Made by a program: the position numbers and the translations under genes. 41,842 bases of DNA from the NCBI GenBank assembly GCA_902776305.1, contig CACYPS010000023.1:1-41842 (forward strand), in the 5' to 3' direction. Under the pieces are notes generated by a model that saw nothing but the letters and a program-made list of their open reading frames with translations, was not told the origin of the DNA and made no database searches. Shown piece by piece: positions 5,167-12,571 of this stretch; the first letter of the stretch is position 1, and each line of letters opens with the position of its first letter. Source of the stretch: an uncultured Lachnospiraceae bacterium. Its GTDB lineage: Bacteria; Bacillota; Clostridia; Lachnospirales; Lachnospiraceae.

Positions 5167-5289
5167 GCGGGTGAGTGGAACGGAAGACCATTTCAGCCTC
5201 ATAAACTGAAGATAGCAGGTTCGGTCTTCGCTCCGCTCCGGTCGGCGCTAAACGAACGTCCACTGGACGTTCAGCGCCCTGCACCCGCA
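5167..5289 (+). tRNA. Interrupted tRNA-Met(CAT)-like, 58-nt T-loop
   Basis: Acceptor GCGGGT/ACCCGC gives six pairs. The D stem is TGG/CCA, anticodon arm TCAGC-CTCATAA-ACTGA reads CAT (closing pair mismatched), and T-stem GCAGG (5215-5219) pairs with CCTGC (5278-5282). The T-loop is 58 bases (5220-5277), exactly the length seen in the Asp gene. Met versus lysidine-Ile identity cannot be decided. Confidence 0.72.
5220..5277 (+). repeat. T-loop insert, copy C (58 nt)
   Basis: Same plan as copy B. The hairpin reads GAACGTCC-ACT-GGACGTTC (5254-5272): two positions differ from copies A and B on both arms, and pairing is kept. Confidence 0.82.
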
Positions 5290-5293
5290 ACTA

Positions 5294-5367
5294 TTGCAGA
5301 ATGGCTCGAAAGGGAGGCAGCACCCTCATAAGGTGTAATATGCCGGTTCGAATCCGGCTTCTGCAAC
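5294..5367 (+). tRNA. tRNA-Met/Ile2(CAT), uninterrupted
   Basis: Acceptor TTGCAGA/TCTGCAA is perfect. The anticodon arm GCACC-CTCATAA-GGTGT reads CAT, and the T-arm GCCGG-TTCGAAT-CCGGC is canonical. There is no insert and no encoded CCA. It lacks the three G-C pairs of an initiator anticodon stem. Confidence 0.82.
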
Positions 5368-5423
5368 GCAACTGTCATGCCCATCTATCCCCGTAGGCAT
5401 AAAGATAGTTAAGACTTCCTTTT

Positions 5424-7004
5424 TTATCCCAGCGCCCTCAGCACCATTTCCCTGTAGCCGTTCACTGCCGCCTCCGGTCCCTCGATCCGGATCTTCCCGT
5501 CCCACTGGAACACCCAGCTGTAGAAAGTGGGGGAGAGGCAGACCTTCACCCTGGTCCTGAAATGATCAATGTCCACGATCTCTACCGGGATATCCCTGCC
5601 GAACTTGTCGATGACGCCCTTCATGACCTCGTTGCAGCATAAAAACGCCACTTCCTCCGGTTCCTGGCTGTCATACATGCGGAAGACCTCCCGTGTATAG
5701 CGGGCCACATCGAAATCCTCGGGTGCCGGTAAGGCGTCCACAGGTAAGATTTCAGGTGCTTCGTAGATCCTGTCCACGCGGTACGTGCGGATCTCCTCGT
5801 TCTTATGGTTCCAGCCGACCATGTAGTAATAATCCCCGTTCCAGATCAGTGTATAGGGGCTCACGACATAAGGCCTGCCGTCGTTCCGCAGCACTTTTTT
5901 CTTGTGCACGTCCACGTCCGTGTAGAAGAAATATATGCGCTTTCCCGTGTTGATCGCCTCATTTATGGCGTCGACGATATAATAGCCCTTCTCATTTCCG
6001 GACCGCACCCTGCCGGAGGTGTGCAGGTTCCTCTTGAGCTTTGCTGCATTTGTCTCATTTGTCAGCTTCAGCAGCTTGTCGACCAGGAGCCGGCTCTTCT
6101 TCTGGGTGATGAACTTGGAGGATTCCACCGCGTCGATCAGCACCTTGAGCTCCGGCAGCTCGAACTGGCTGCTGTCGAGATAGTATTTGTTCTGGCGGGA
6201 CCTCCGCGCATGCACATCGATCCCGGCGGCCCTCATCATCTCAATGTCCCCGGGGACGGTCGTGCGGTGCATGGTTATGCCGTGCTCCTTCTCCATGATG
6301 GCCCGGATCTGGTTGGTCGTCAGCTGGTGGTCGGCGTCGGTATAGCGCAGGAGGAGCTGGTACATGTACAGCACGCGCAGGCGGATATCATTCCGGTTCA
6401 GGTTGGGGTCCACCTCGATCCTGCGTGCAGCCTCCTTCGCCTCCCGGTCCTGCATAATGACAGCAGCGATGGTCTCGGCGGCGAGCCTTGAACCGGCCTC
6501 GCCGGGATCCCGTCCGTTTTTTGCGTAGAGCCCCTGCGTTTCCTGCATTTCGCTGAACTTCTGTCCGACATCCGCGAGCAGGGCTTTATTCTGCCCGGCG
6601 GCCTCGAGATAAGCGTCATGAAGGCGGCCTGCCATTTCCTCATGTCGTATCCATCCGATCTCCTGCATGGCAGGACTGTCTTTCTGATAGGCCCAGGTGG
6701 TGAAGAGGAGGGGAGTGGCCCGCTCTTCCCTGATCCAGCTGCAGAGCTTCCCGACACTTTTGAGGAAGGAATTCCTTGCTGTCAGCGGCAGGCTGCCCAT
6801 CTCCTGAAGGACGACGTAGTCCCAGAATTCCTCATCCAGTGCGGCCTGTGTCCTTCTTCCCAGTTCGGAATCCGGGTCCAGATGTTCCGCAAGGCAGGCC
6901 CCGACACGGGTATGGTGCACGACTTCCGCTCCGGTGAGCCCGGCGAGCGTGGCGGGCATATCATTTGCAGATGTAAAGCTGTTCCCGAGCATAAGGATGC
7001 GCAT
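5424..7004 (-). CDS. SGNH-hydrolase-like domain fused to a WYL-domain transcriptional regulator
   Basis: 526 residues in one uninterrupted frame. Residues 1-185 have the order of an SGNH/GDSL hydrolase: block I ILMLGNSFTSA (Ser9), FWDYVVLQEMGS, TTWAYQ, and a C-terminal block YAKNGRDPGEAGSRLAAE. In active enzymes of this type the last block is usually D-G-x-H-P-S-x-x-G; here the Asp is Asn163 and the His is Asp166, so catalysis is probably lost. Residues 205-280 are a winged-helix segment, 340-440 a WYL domain (YYYMVGWNHKNEEIRTYRVD) and 450-525 the WCX extension typical of WYL regulators. WYL regulators bind DNA and sense ligands such as nucleic acids or nucleotides. The DUF6440 gene lies 33 bases upstream on the same strand. 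Confidence 0.8.
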   Translation of the reverse strand: MRILMLGNSFTSANDMPATLAGLTGAEVVHHTRVGACLAEHLDPDSELGRRTQAALDEEFWDYVVLQEMGSLPLTARNSFLKSVGKLCSWIREERATPLLFTTWAYQKDSPAMQEIGWIRHEEMAGRLHDAYLEAAGQNKALLADVGQKFSEMQETQGLYAKNGRDPGEAGSRLAAETIAAVIMQDREAKEAARRIEVDPNLNRNDIRLRVLYMYQLLLRYTDADHQLTTNQIRAIMEKEHGITMHRTTVPGDIEMMRAAGIDVHARRSRQNKYYLDSSQFELPELKVLIDAVESSKFITQKKSRLLVDKLLKLTNETNAAKLKRNLHTSGRVRSGNEKGYYIVDAINEAINTGKRIYFFYTDVDVHKKKVLRNDGRPYVVSPYTLIWNGDYYYMVGWNHKNEEIRTYRVDRIYEAPEILPVDALPAPEDFDVARYTREVFRMYDSQEPEEVAFLCCNEVMKGVIDKFGRDIPVEIVDIDHFRTRVKVCLSPTFYSWVFQWDGKIRIEGPEAAVNGYREMVLRALG

Positions 7005-7037
7005 AATTTTCCTCCAATCAAACCCATATCCTGAATC

Positions 7038-7220
7038 TTATCTGTTCACGACCGTTGTGATCACCGGCTTTCCCTCCCGGTCCAGCAGGGGGGTCATGCC
7101 GCCGGCATATCCGCTAACATGGAAGACATAGTTCACACCGGTCTCTTTGTCTACCCAGATCTCGGTGATGTTCATGGTTCCCTGGGAATAAACTTTTTCG
7201 AATCTGTCGTTTTTTGCCAT
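7038..7220 (-). CDS. DUF6440 family small protein
   Basis: 60 residues, starting MAKNDRFEKVYSQGTMNITE and containing IWVDKETGVNYVFHVSGYAG and the near-invariant GMTPLLDREGKPV. This matches the short DUF6440 proteins common in Firmicutes, whose function is unknown. A GGGAGGAAAATCAA site precedes the ATG. It may be co-transcribed with the SGNH-WYL gene downstream. Confidence 0.85.
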   Translation of the reverse strand: MAKNDRFEKVYSQGTMNITEIWVDKETGVNYVFHVSGYAGGMTPLLDREGKPVITTVVNR

Positions 7221-7446
7221 TTGATTTTCCTCCCGTGAGATTAAGTGTAAGGTATTTTAAAGCCCTTTGCTTACCGTATAGTATAATATATACGCAGACA
7301 TTTGTTGATAAACAAGTTTTCCTACAATTTTTGTCCGACAAGTATTGGGACAGTAATAACTATTACGTGCAGTTGCGGAAAGTCTTTGCGCTTGGGGTGT
7401 TTTTTAGAATCAGATGAGCTTCAGTATGGAATAACGGAAGAGATGT

Positions 7447-7794
7447 TTGAGCCGGTCACTTCAGAGTTCGATACATCATGATTATAGGATACTAGTTTTG
7501 AAATGTTTTGAAAATACAAACATCCTGCCGGCGTATGTTTTGGGCGACTCGAGACCATACAGGATAAATGAAGACGCCATAAAAGCGATCAAGGATGAGC
7601 TGCTCACAGGACGAGGCGTGAGTGTTGGATATTATGCCGATCAATCAAGAATAGAATTGAGACATTTGATTACAGAGTTGAAATGTTTTGAATATTATGA
7701 AACGGGCAATTGCGACCAGAACAATTCACCGAGTTTTCAAAGAAAAATGTATATTGGCGTTGCAGCTTGGGACATGAAGGGGCTACATATATAA
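7447..7794 (+). pseudogene. Fragment resembling a C1A-type cysteine-protease/surface protein
   Basis: The middle of this 115-codon frame (INEDAIKAIKDELLTGRGVS, then VGYYADQS) looks like the segment preceding the catalytic His region of papain-like proteins found on the surface of gut Clostridia. The flanks do not match, no good ribosome site precedes it, and neither the catalytic Cys nor His region is present. I treat it as a remnant; the assignment rests on one motif only. Confidence 0.35.
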
Positions 7795-7925
7795 ATAATC
7801 GAAATAGACAGAATTCTGGATGCTCTATCTGCTGCGGAAAAATGGTACTAAACAAGCAGGAGCTATAATGGCCCCTGCTCTGAGATTTATCTCTCTATTT
7901 TTGTTCCTCAACCCACTGTTAACCA

Positions 7926-8369
7926 TTATTTATTATACAGAGCTTCCACTTTATAATTTCTTGCTTCCTCCAATGTTTCCGGCAGCGGATAATATGCATG
8001 CAGTTTATCGGCGTTCTGCTGTGAAGCCGGAAAGCCGTATTTAATGTCGAACGGAACCCAGCAGTCACGTTCATATCTACTGTCAAGAGCCAGACTGGCT
8101 GCATAAAAGCTGAGATACACTGTGCTGTTCCGGTACTCTTTATCTGCTAAACCCGCATCACATGCTTTCCCTATCCATCGATACAGCAAGGCTTTTTCCC
8201 GGTCTGACCAATTTCTTATTTTGTCCTTGATTTCATAATAATACTCGATACGGGCATTGGGCATTTTATCTGCTACGATATTCAAGATTTCTTCGGCATT
8301 CAGGGTCTCTTCTGCCTGCTTAAACGTTTTATTCTGATTACCTTTAAAAAACTTACCAAATATACCCAT
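7926..8369 (-). CDS. Soluble protein sharing a domain with the membrane protein at 10297-11691
   Basis: 147 residues, ATG preceded by AAAGGAGTAGAAGA. No signal peptide. Residues 55-145 (RNWSDREKALLYRWIGKACD, TVYLSFYAASLALDS, YYPLPETLEEARNY) correspond to the part of the 464-residue protein with SAWSDKDKAFYYFIAGGAAR, NLAFYAAQVSCDP and KYPLPKNLQETRDY. It is the last gene of a four-gene minus-strand operon. No known family is recognised. Confidence 0.75.
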   Translation of the reverse strand: MGIFGKFFKGNQNKTFKQAEETLNAEEILNIVADKMPNARIEYYYEIKDKIRNWSDREKALLYRWIGKACDAGLADKEYRNSTVYLSFYAASLALDSRYERDCWVPFDIKYGFPASQQNADKLHAYYPLPETLEEARNYKVEALYNK

Positions 8370-8394
8370 TTCTTCTACTCCTTTCCAAGATTTA

Positions 8395-9564
8395 TTACAT
8401 GAGCTCTTTCAAAATCGCTGACAACGATGCTTCTACTCTGCTTTTATCGGGTAGGGAACCATAATACGCTTCCGGAGAAGGCGTCATGGATTTGTCTATG
8501 TAAATCTCATCCGGTATATTCCCCTGGATCTGATCAAGCTCCTCAATGACTTCTCCGTCGATTGATTCCTTTGTTATTTTGACCACATTCAACATAGCCC
8601 GTATTCCGGATTCGTACGTTCCCACCTGCATATAATCTGCCTTTACACGGATAATGTATTCAACTTCTTCCCATGTATCCGGCCTGACTTCTAAAGGAAG
8701 GGCAGCGGTGTATGAGCAGTCTTCTTTGGTATTCCAGTTACATTCTGTATACGAGTTGCCGGGAAGTTTGTTGTAGTCGCAATTCCAGATCACCATGTAT
8801 TTTCCCGAACCATTTGTACCCAACTGCGGTATCTCTGAGACCGGTATCTCTATTTCGTTGATACTGCCGTTCAGTTCTCCTGCTTCGGAAAAGCTGTCCT
8901 GCCATGCACAAAGATATCGTAGTTTTTCATTTGCAGTAGAAGGTTCATCAAATACATATACTTTCGAAGATGCTTCTGCACCGCCGGTTTTTATGACCAG
9001 CTCTGTGCTGCCCGGATTCAGAGCTTTCAGCACAAAATGTTTATTTGGATCGGACACTTCCGTCAGCTCTGCGATTTCTTCATCCGTAATCTCCCATACC
9101 ACCCGCTGACCTTTGCTGAGGGTCTTAGGCTCCGTATTATAGGTAATGGTTATTTTTTCACCTTTCAGCAATGTATAGGAAGGATAATTTAACTGTATAG
9201 ATTCGATATTCTTCTCAACAACGACATTAAAGACTTCGGAATATCTCTTGTTTCCGACGATTAATTCAGCACTGGCGGTTTCTTTACCGGAAAGGTAACT
9301 GGGATGCGTCTGTATGCCGGTCACTATACCATCATGAATCTCTGCGGTATCGCCTGTAATGGTCCAGGTAAAGTCGGCAGCTGTCTTTCCTTCCGGAATA
9401 TTTTCCAGAGGGAATGCAGCGCTTTCTCCTACAGAGATGTAAACCGGCTCCTCATGATAGACATAGACAGTTTCTTTTTGTTTTGTACATGATGTAATGG
9501 GCAATAAACACAACATAAAAATTTGTATTATGATCCATCTTTTTTTTGAATTTACTTTTTCCAT
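8395..9564 (-). CDS. Lipoprotein with bacterial Ig-like repeats
   Basis: 389 residues. A basic N-terminus, a hydrophobic stretch and the lipobox LPITSC indicate lipidation and display outside the membrane. Residues about 40-110 and 120-200 resemble BIG2-type Ig-like domains (ISVGESAAFPLENIPEGK and the motif ALNPGSTELVIKT). The C-terminal 180 residues are of unknown fold. It overlaps the upstream gene by 13 bases, so the two are translationally coupled. Role unknown; probably an envelope or adhesion component of this operon. Confidence 0.8.
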   Translation of the reverse strand: MEKVNSKKRWIIIQIFMLCLLPITSCTKQKETVYVYHEEPVYISVGESAAFPLENIPEGKTAADFTWTITGDTAEIHDGIVTGIQTHPSYLSGKETASAELIVGNKRYSEVFNVVVEKNIESIQLNYPSYTLLKGEKITITYNTEPKTLSKGQRVVWEITDEEIAELTEVSDPNKHFVLKALNPGSTELVIKTGGAEASSKVYVFDEPSTANEKLRYLCAWQDSFSEAGELNGSINEIEIPVSEIPQLGTNGSGKYMVIWNCDYNKLPGNSYTECNWNTKEDCSYTAALPLEVRPDTWEEVEYIIRVKADYMQVGTYESGIRAMLNVVKITKESIDGEVIEELDQIQGNIPDEIYIDKSMTPSPEAYYGSLPDKSRVEASLSAILKELM

Positions 9565-10169
9565 ATGCTTGTTCCTATTGTTTGCTTCAGCAAAGGATCA
9601 TTGGGGGCTTTTCCGCTTTCGGAACGGGTATAATAGCCCAGATTCCGTATATCATGTGTACTGATCCCGGTAAAGACAGAAGCCAATGCTACATCACCAT
9701 CCTCATCTGTGAATGATTTTCTTGGACGCAGTTGCCAGAAGGCTGCAGCCAGAAATGCGACAGCTCCCAAAAAGAACAGCGCGTTCATAATCATCAGACC
9801 AGTACCACTTGAGAATCCGCCAAAACAGGCAAGAACGATGCCGAATACCAGAAACAGAATCCCAAAGAAAAGAAATAAAGCAAAATCTCTTTTAACAATC
9901 CGGTTCTGATATTCCCATCGCAGGCAGTCATCACACAAGTATCGGCGCACAGGCGGGGCATAGCTATACTGCTTTGTGGTAGCCAGACGAGAATCTGCAG
10001 TTATATGCCGCTCTAATGTGGTGATATGCAGGCGGCCGAATGCGTATTCCTTAGCGTGATCTGTCGAACCGCAGATGTAACATCCGCCATGTACTCCTTC
10101 TTTTCCACGAGCCTTCCAAAGCCTGGAATCCTTTGTTTTATCCTCGATCGGTTTTGTCCAGTCGATCAT
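9552..10169 (-). CDS. Membrane protein with a cytoplasmic CxxC zinc-ribbon-like region
   Basis: 205 residues with AAGGAGGATGAATC before the ATG. The N-terminal 95 residues carry CYICGSTDH and RRYLCDDCLRW, two CxxC pairs that could bind zinc. Two transmembrane segments follow (about 96-118 and 125-147). The C-terminal 55 residues are hydrophilic and end TIGTSIWKK. It overlaps the lipoprotein gene. No named family is recognised. Confidence 0.78.
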   Translation of the reverse strand: MIDWTKPIEDKTKDSRLWKARGKEGVHGGCYICGSTDHAKEYAFGRLHITTLERHITADSRLATTKQYSYAPPVRRYLCDDCLRWEYQNRIVKRDFALFLFFGILFLVFGIVLACFGGFSSGTGLMIMNALFFLGAVAFLAAAFWQLRPRKSFTDEDGDVALASVFTGISTHDIRNLGYYTRSESGKAPNDPLLKQTIGTSIWKK

Positions 10170-10296
10170 GATTCATCCTCCTTGCGCTGGTTTATGGCTT
10201 ATATACCGGCATCAATCCAAATATTGCTTTATATCTTTGAAATTTTCATTGCCCCTCTGTAAGTCACACAGGTGAAACGGCATCCGGGGCAGGATG

Positions 10297-11691
10297 TCAG
10301 TCAGACCAGTCTCCGATTCCATCCCAGATCCTGGAAAGCTCCGGTGCATACATCGGCATCTGTTGTTTGAACCGCATATACAGCTGGTGCATGCCACCGA
10401 CTCCGCTTACAAGCGGGATCTTTGCATCATAGATCTTCTGCCCGACGGCCTGTATTCCCGCCGTATCCAATTCGGGATAGGAACGGAAAAGAGCAGTGAG
10501 GTCTTTCAGTCCCTGATCCAGAGTATACGCAGTATCAGCGACATTTGTGTCTTTGGAGTTGTCACTTATGCCGCAGACATAGTCTCTCGTCTCCTGCAGA
10601 TTCTTTGGCAAAGGATACTTTTCACACATCCGCTGAATGCTTTCAGGTGTTGGGGTATCGGGAATACTGTCTCCTTCAGCATCACGAAGATGATTCCAGC
10701 CCATACTCGTCGGGGCAGGATCACAGGAAACCTGCGCAGCATAGAAGGCAAGATTGGATTTATTATCCTTGAAAAGAACCCGCGCAGCACCGCCGGCAAT
10801 AAAGTAATAGAAAGCTTTGTCCTTGTCTGACCATGCGCTGACGCTGTCCTGCATGGCAAAAAACTTCTCCATACGTTTTTCTGGCGAACCGATATTCTGC
10901 AGGTTTAGAAGTTCCGCGTGGGCATATTCGGCAGGAATATGACCGCTGTCATATCCTCCGTTTTCTTTTTTCAATTCCAATAATTCTTTCTCGGCAGTTT
11001 CTTTTACCTGCGTATGGTATTCCCAGATATTGGTGGGCAGATTTTTCAGTCTGTTCAAATCTTTTTCCGCATCCTTGCCGGCGATCTTTCTGAGCATACA
11101 TGTTAATCCGGCCGCACCGTTCCACCAGCCGTAGGAAACCTGTCCTGCTCCGCAGCTGATCAGATATTCTCTGATTGCTGTTATCGCGTCTTTCCCTCCG
11201 GCAAGAAGCTGTTCTTCCAGTTCTTTCTTTCTGGGATTATCCGCAAATAGGTTTTCCTCATGGGCATATGCATTAGCCAGCTGTTTATAGTGATGTATCA
11301 AACGAAGGGAATCTGCTTGTGAAGAATGTTGAGCCTCTTTGATTGCATAAAGATTACCGGCTCCAAGCTCCTTGTAAAGTTCTTTTTTTACAGCCTTAGA
11401 CATGGTATCTTCCTTAGGCTGAACAGACTTGTTTTGGGGATTGGTATCTGACTGTGATGCTTTCCATTTTTTATAACTCAAGATTCCCTTGATACCAACG
11501 AAAGCAAATGCAGCAGCAAATCCCAGGATCAGCAACACATAGAGAGCCATATTTCCATGTTTCTCAGACACCGAGCGTGCGCCCATAGGTAAAGCGATGA
11601 GCATTCCGCCAGTACAAATCAGAAGATACACGGATCCGATCAGTTGAAGGATACGCAATGCCTTGTTATTCGTTCCCGTCTTTTTTTTCAT
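10297..11691 (-). CDS. Two-pass membrane protein with a large soluble C-terminus, unknown function
   Basis: 464 residues, ATG preceded by GAAGGAAGATAAAAG. Two transmembrane segments (about 15-36 and 48-68) precede a helical soluble region. Residues about 275-375 are shared with the 147-residue protein at the other end of the operon. First gene of the operon 10297-11691, 9552-10169, 8395-9564, 7926-8369. An extended -10 (TGCTATACT on the minus strand, 11736-11744) lies 45 bases upstream of the start. The paralogous ends suggest the products act in one envelope complex, which is inference. Confidence 0.75.
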   Translation of the reverse strand: MKKKTGTNNKALRILQLIGSVYLLICTGGMLIALPMGARSVSEKHGNMALYVLLILGFAAAFAFVGIKGILSYKKWKASQSDTNPQNKSVQPKEDTMSKAVKKELYKELGAGNLYAIKEAQHSSQADSLRLIHHYKQLANAYAHEENLFADNPRKKELEEQLLAGGKDAITAIREYLISCGAGQVSYGWWNGAAGLTCMLRKIAGKDAEKDLNRLKNLPTNIWEYHTQVKETAEKELLELKKENGGYDSGHIPAEYAHAELLNLQNIGSPEKRMEKFFAMQDSVSAWSDKDKAFYYFIAGGAARVLFKDNKSNLAFYAAQVSCDPAPTSMGWNHLRDAEGDSIPDTPTPESIQRMCEKYPLPKNLQETRDYVCGISDNSKDTNVADTAYTLDQGLKDLTALFRSYPELDTAGIQAVGQKIYDAKIPLVSGVGGMHQLYMRFKQQMPMYAPELSRIWDGIGDWSD

Positions 11692-11735
11692 CTTTTATCT
11701 TCCTTCCGCATTGAATCGAATAATTATTTATTTTT

Positions 11736-11744
11736 AGTATAGCA
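11736..11744 (-). promoter_or_regulatory. Extended -10 promoter of the envelope operon
   Basis: TGCTATACT on the minus strand, 45 bases before the ATG of the 464-residue protein. No convincing -35 is seen at 17 bases, as is usual for extended -10 promoters. Confidence 0.4.
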
Positions 11745-11804
11745 AAATGCCCCTGCAATATGCTGGACTGGCTGTCCACTAGCACCCTTTATCGTGAAAT
11801 AATC

Positions 11805-11834
11805 AAAAAAAGAAGCCCGTACATGACGGGCGTT
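11805..11834. terminator. Bidirectional terminator hairpin
   Basis: GCCCGT-ACATG-ACGGGC (11815-11831). On the minus strand it is followed by TTCTTTTTTT, on the plus strand by GTTTTAC. It ends the truncated gene 11858-12031. A second hairpin, GGGCGG/CCGCCC with TCTTTTG, lies at 11896-11920 within that gene. Confidence 0.6.
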
Positions 11835-11857
11835 TTACTTTTGCATGAAAAGAAAAT

Positions 11858-12031
11858 TCACTGTGTCTTGATATATCTGATCTTTATTATGTTCCGGGCG
11901 GTGCAAGCCGCCCTCTTTTGTATATATTCTGTGCCGTCCCGTGCCGTAAACGGCTCAGCGAGGCCCTTGCCGAACTTGATGCTGAGCTCTTCGATCTCTG
12001 CTCTGTTTTCCGTTCCGTTCATTTTATCCAT
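11858..12031 (-). pseudogene. Truncated small gene resembling an integrative-element protein (N-terminal part)
   Basis: GGGAGGAATATCAG precedes an ATG opening a 57-residue frame: MDKMNGTENRAEIEELSIKF and then GKGLAEPFTARDGTEYIQKR. This resembles the N-terminus of small proteins on Gram-positive conjugative elements, in which the AEPFTxxxG motif is followed by about 100 more residues. Here the frame runs into an inverted repeat (GGGCGG/CCGCCC) and stops shortly after. It lies just outside the outer copy of the tRNA-Gln core (12087). Confidence 0.5.
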
Positions 12032-12086
12032 CTGATATTCCTCCCGTGATTCCCCGACCCGTGCATCTGCTGCGGACAGCCCCTTT

Positions 12087-12131
12087 AGCTGGGCTACAAG
12101 GATTCGAACCTTGAAATGACGGAGTCAGAGT
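12087..12131 (-). other. Partial tRNA-Gln 3' end, putative attachment site copy 1
   Basis: 45 bases identical to the 3' part (anticodon loop to acceptor) of the tRNA-Gln at 27745-27816, same orientation. Identity stops abruptly at 12132. It marks the outer end of the outer island. Confidence 0.8.
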
Positions 12132-12571
12132 GAGCTGGGAAATTTTGGAAATTCCTTTATTTATGCGCTTTTTCCGCTGTGAACTCCGGTCACTCAATGA
12201 TTACGCATGTTACAGGTCAGTTTGGATCAGTAAATAAATCCTTACCAGTAGGCTATTTTCCGCGTCAAAAACGGTTGTTTTTCCACAAATCTTTTTCGGT
12301 TCGGAAAATGCTTGATCTATCTCTCAGCATATGAGTTCACAGCTTATAAAGGTTCTGTATCAGCTGCATCCCCTGTTCCTTACTGATAGTCGAAAAACAT
12401 CACAGTCCAAGCGCTGATGCCGCGTCTTTTTTCAGAACCGGATTCTTGCGTGCCAAATATAGAAAATAAAAGAAGAGGCACTGTGAAGCCGGCGTAAAAT
12501 GATCCACAGCTTATTTTTTCTCTTTGTCGAAACGAATGCTCATGCTTTCATTTCCCTTCTTTACTGTTCAT
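12132..12571. other. Non-coding interval next to attachment copy 1
   Basis: 440 bases with no supported gene on either strand and no clear repeats. Possibly decayed mobile-element DNA. Confidence 0.4.

Noticed and set aside
5805-6491. 228-codon plus-strand frame opposite the SGNH-WYL gene
   Set aside because: Composition of an antisense frame, with no start signal.
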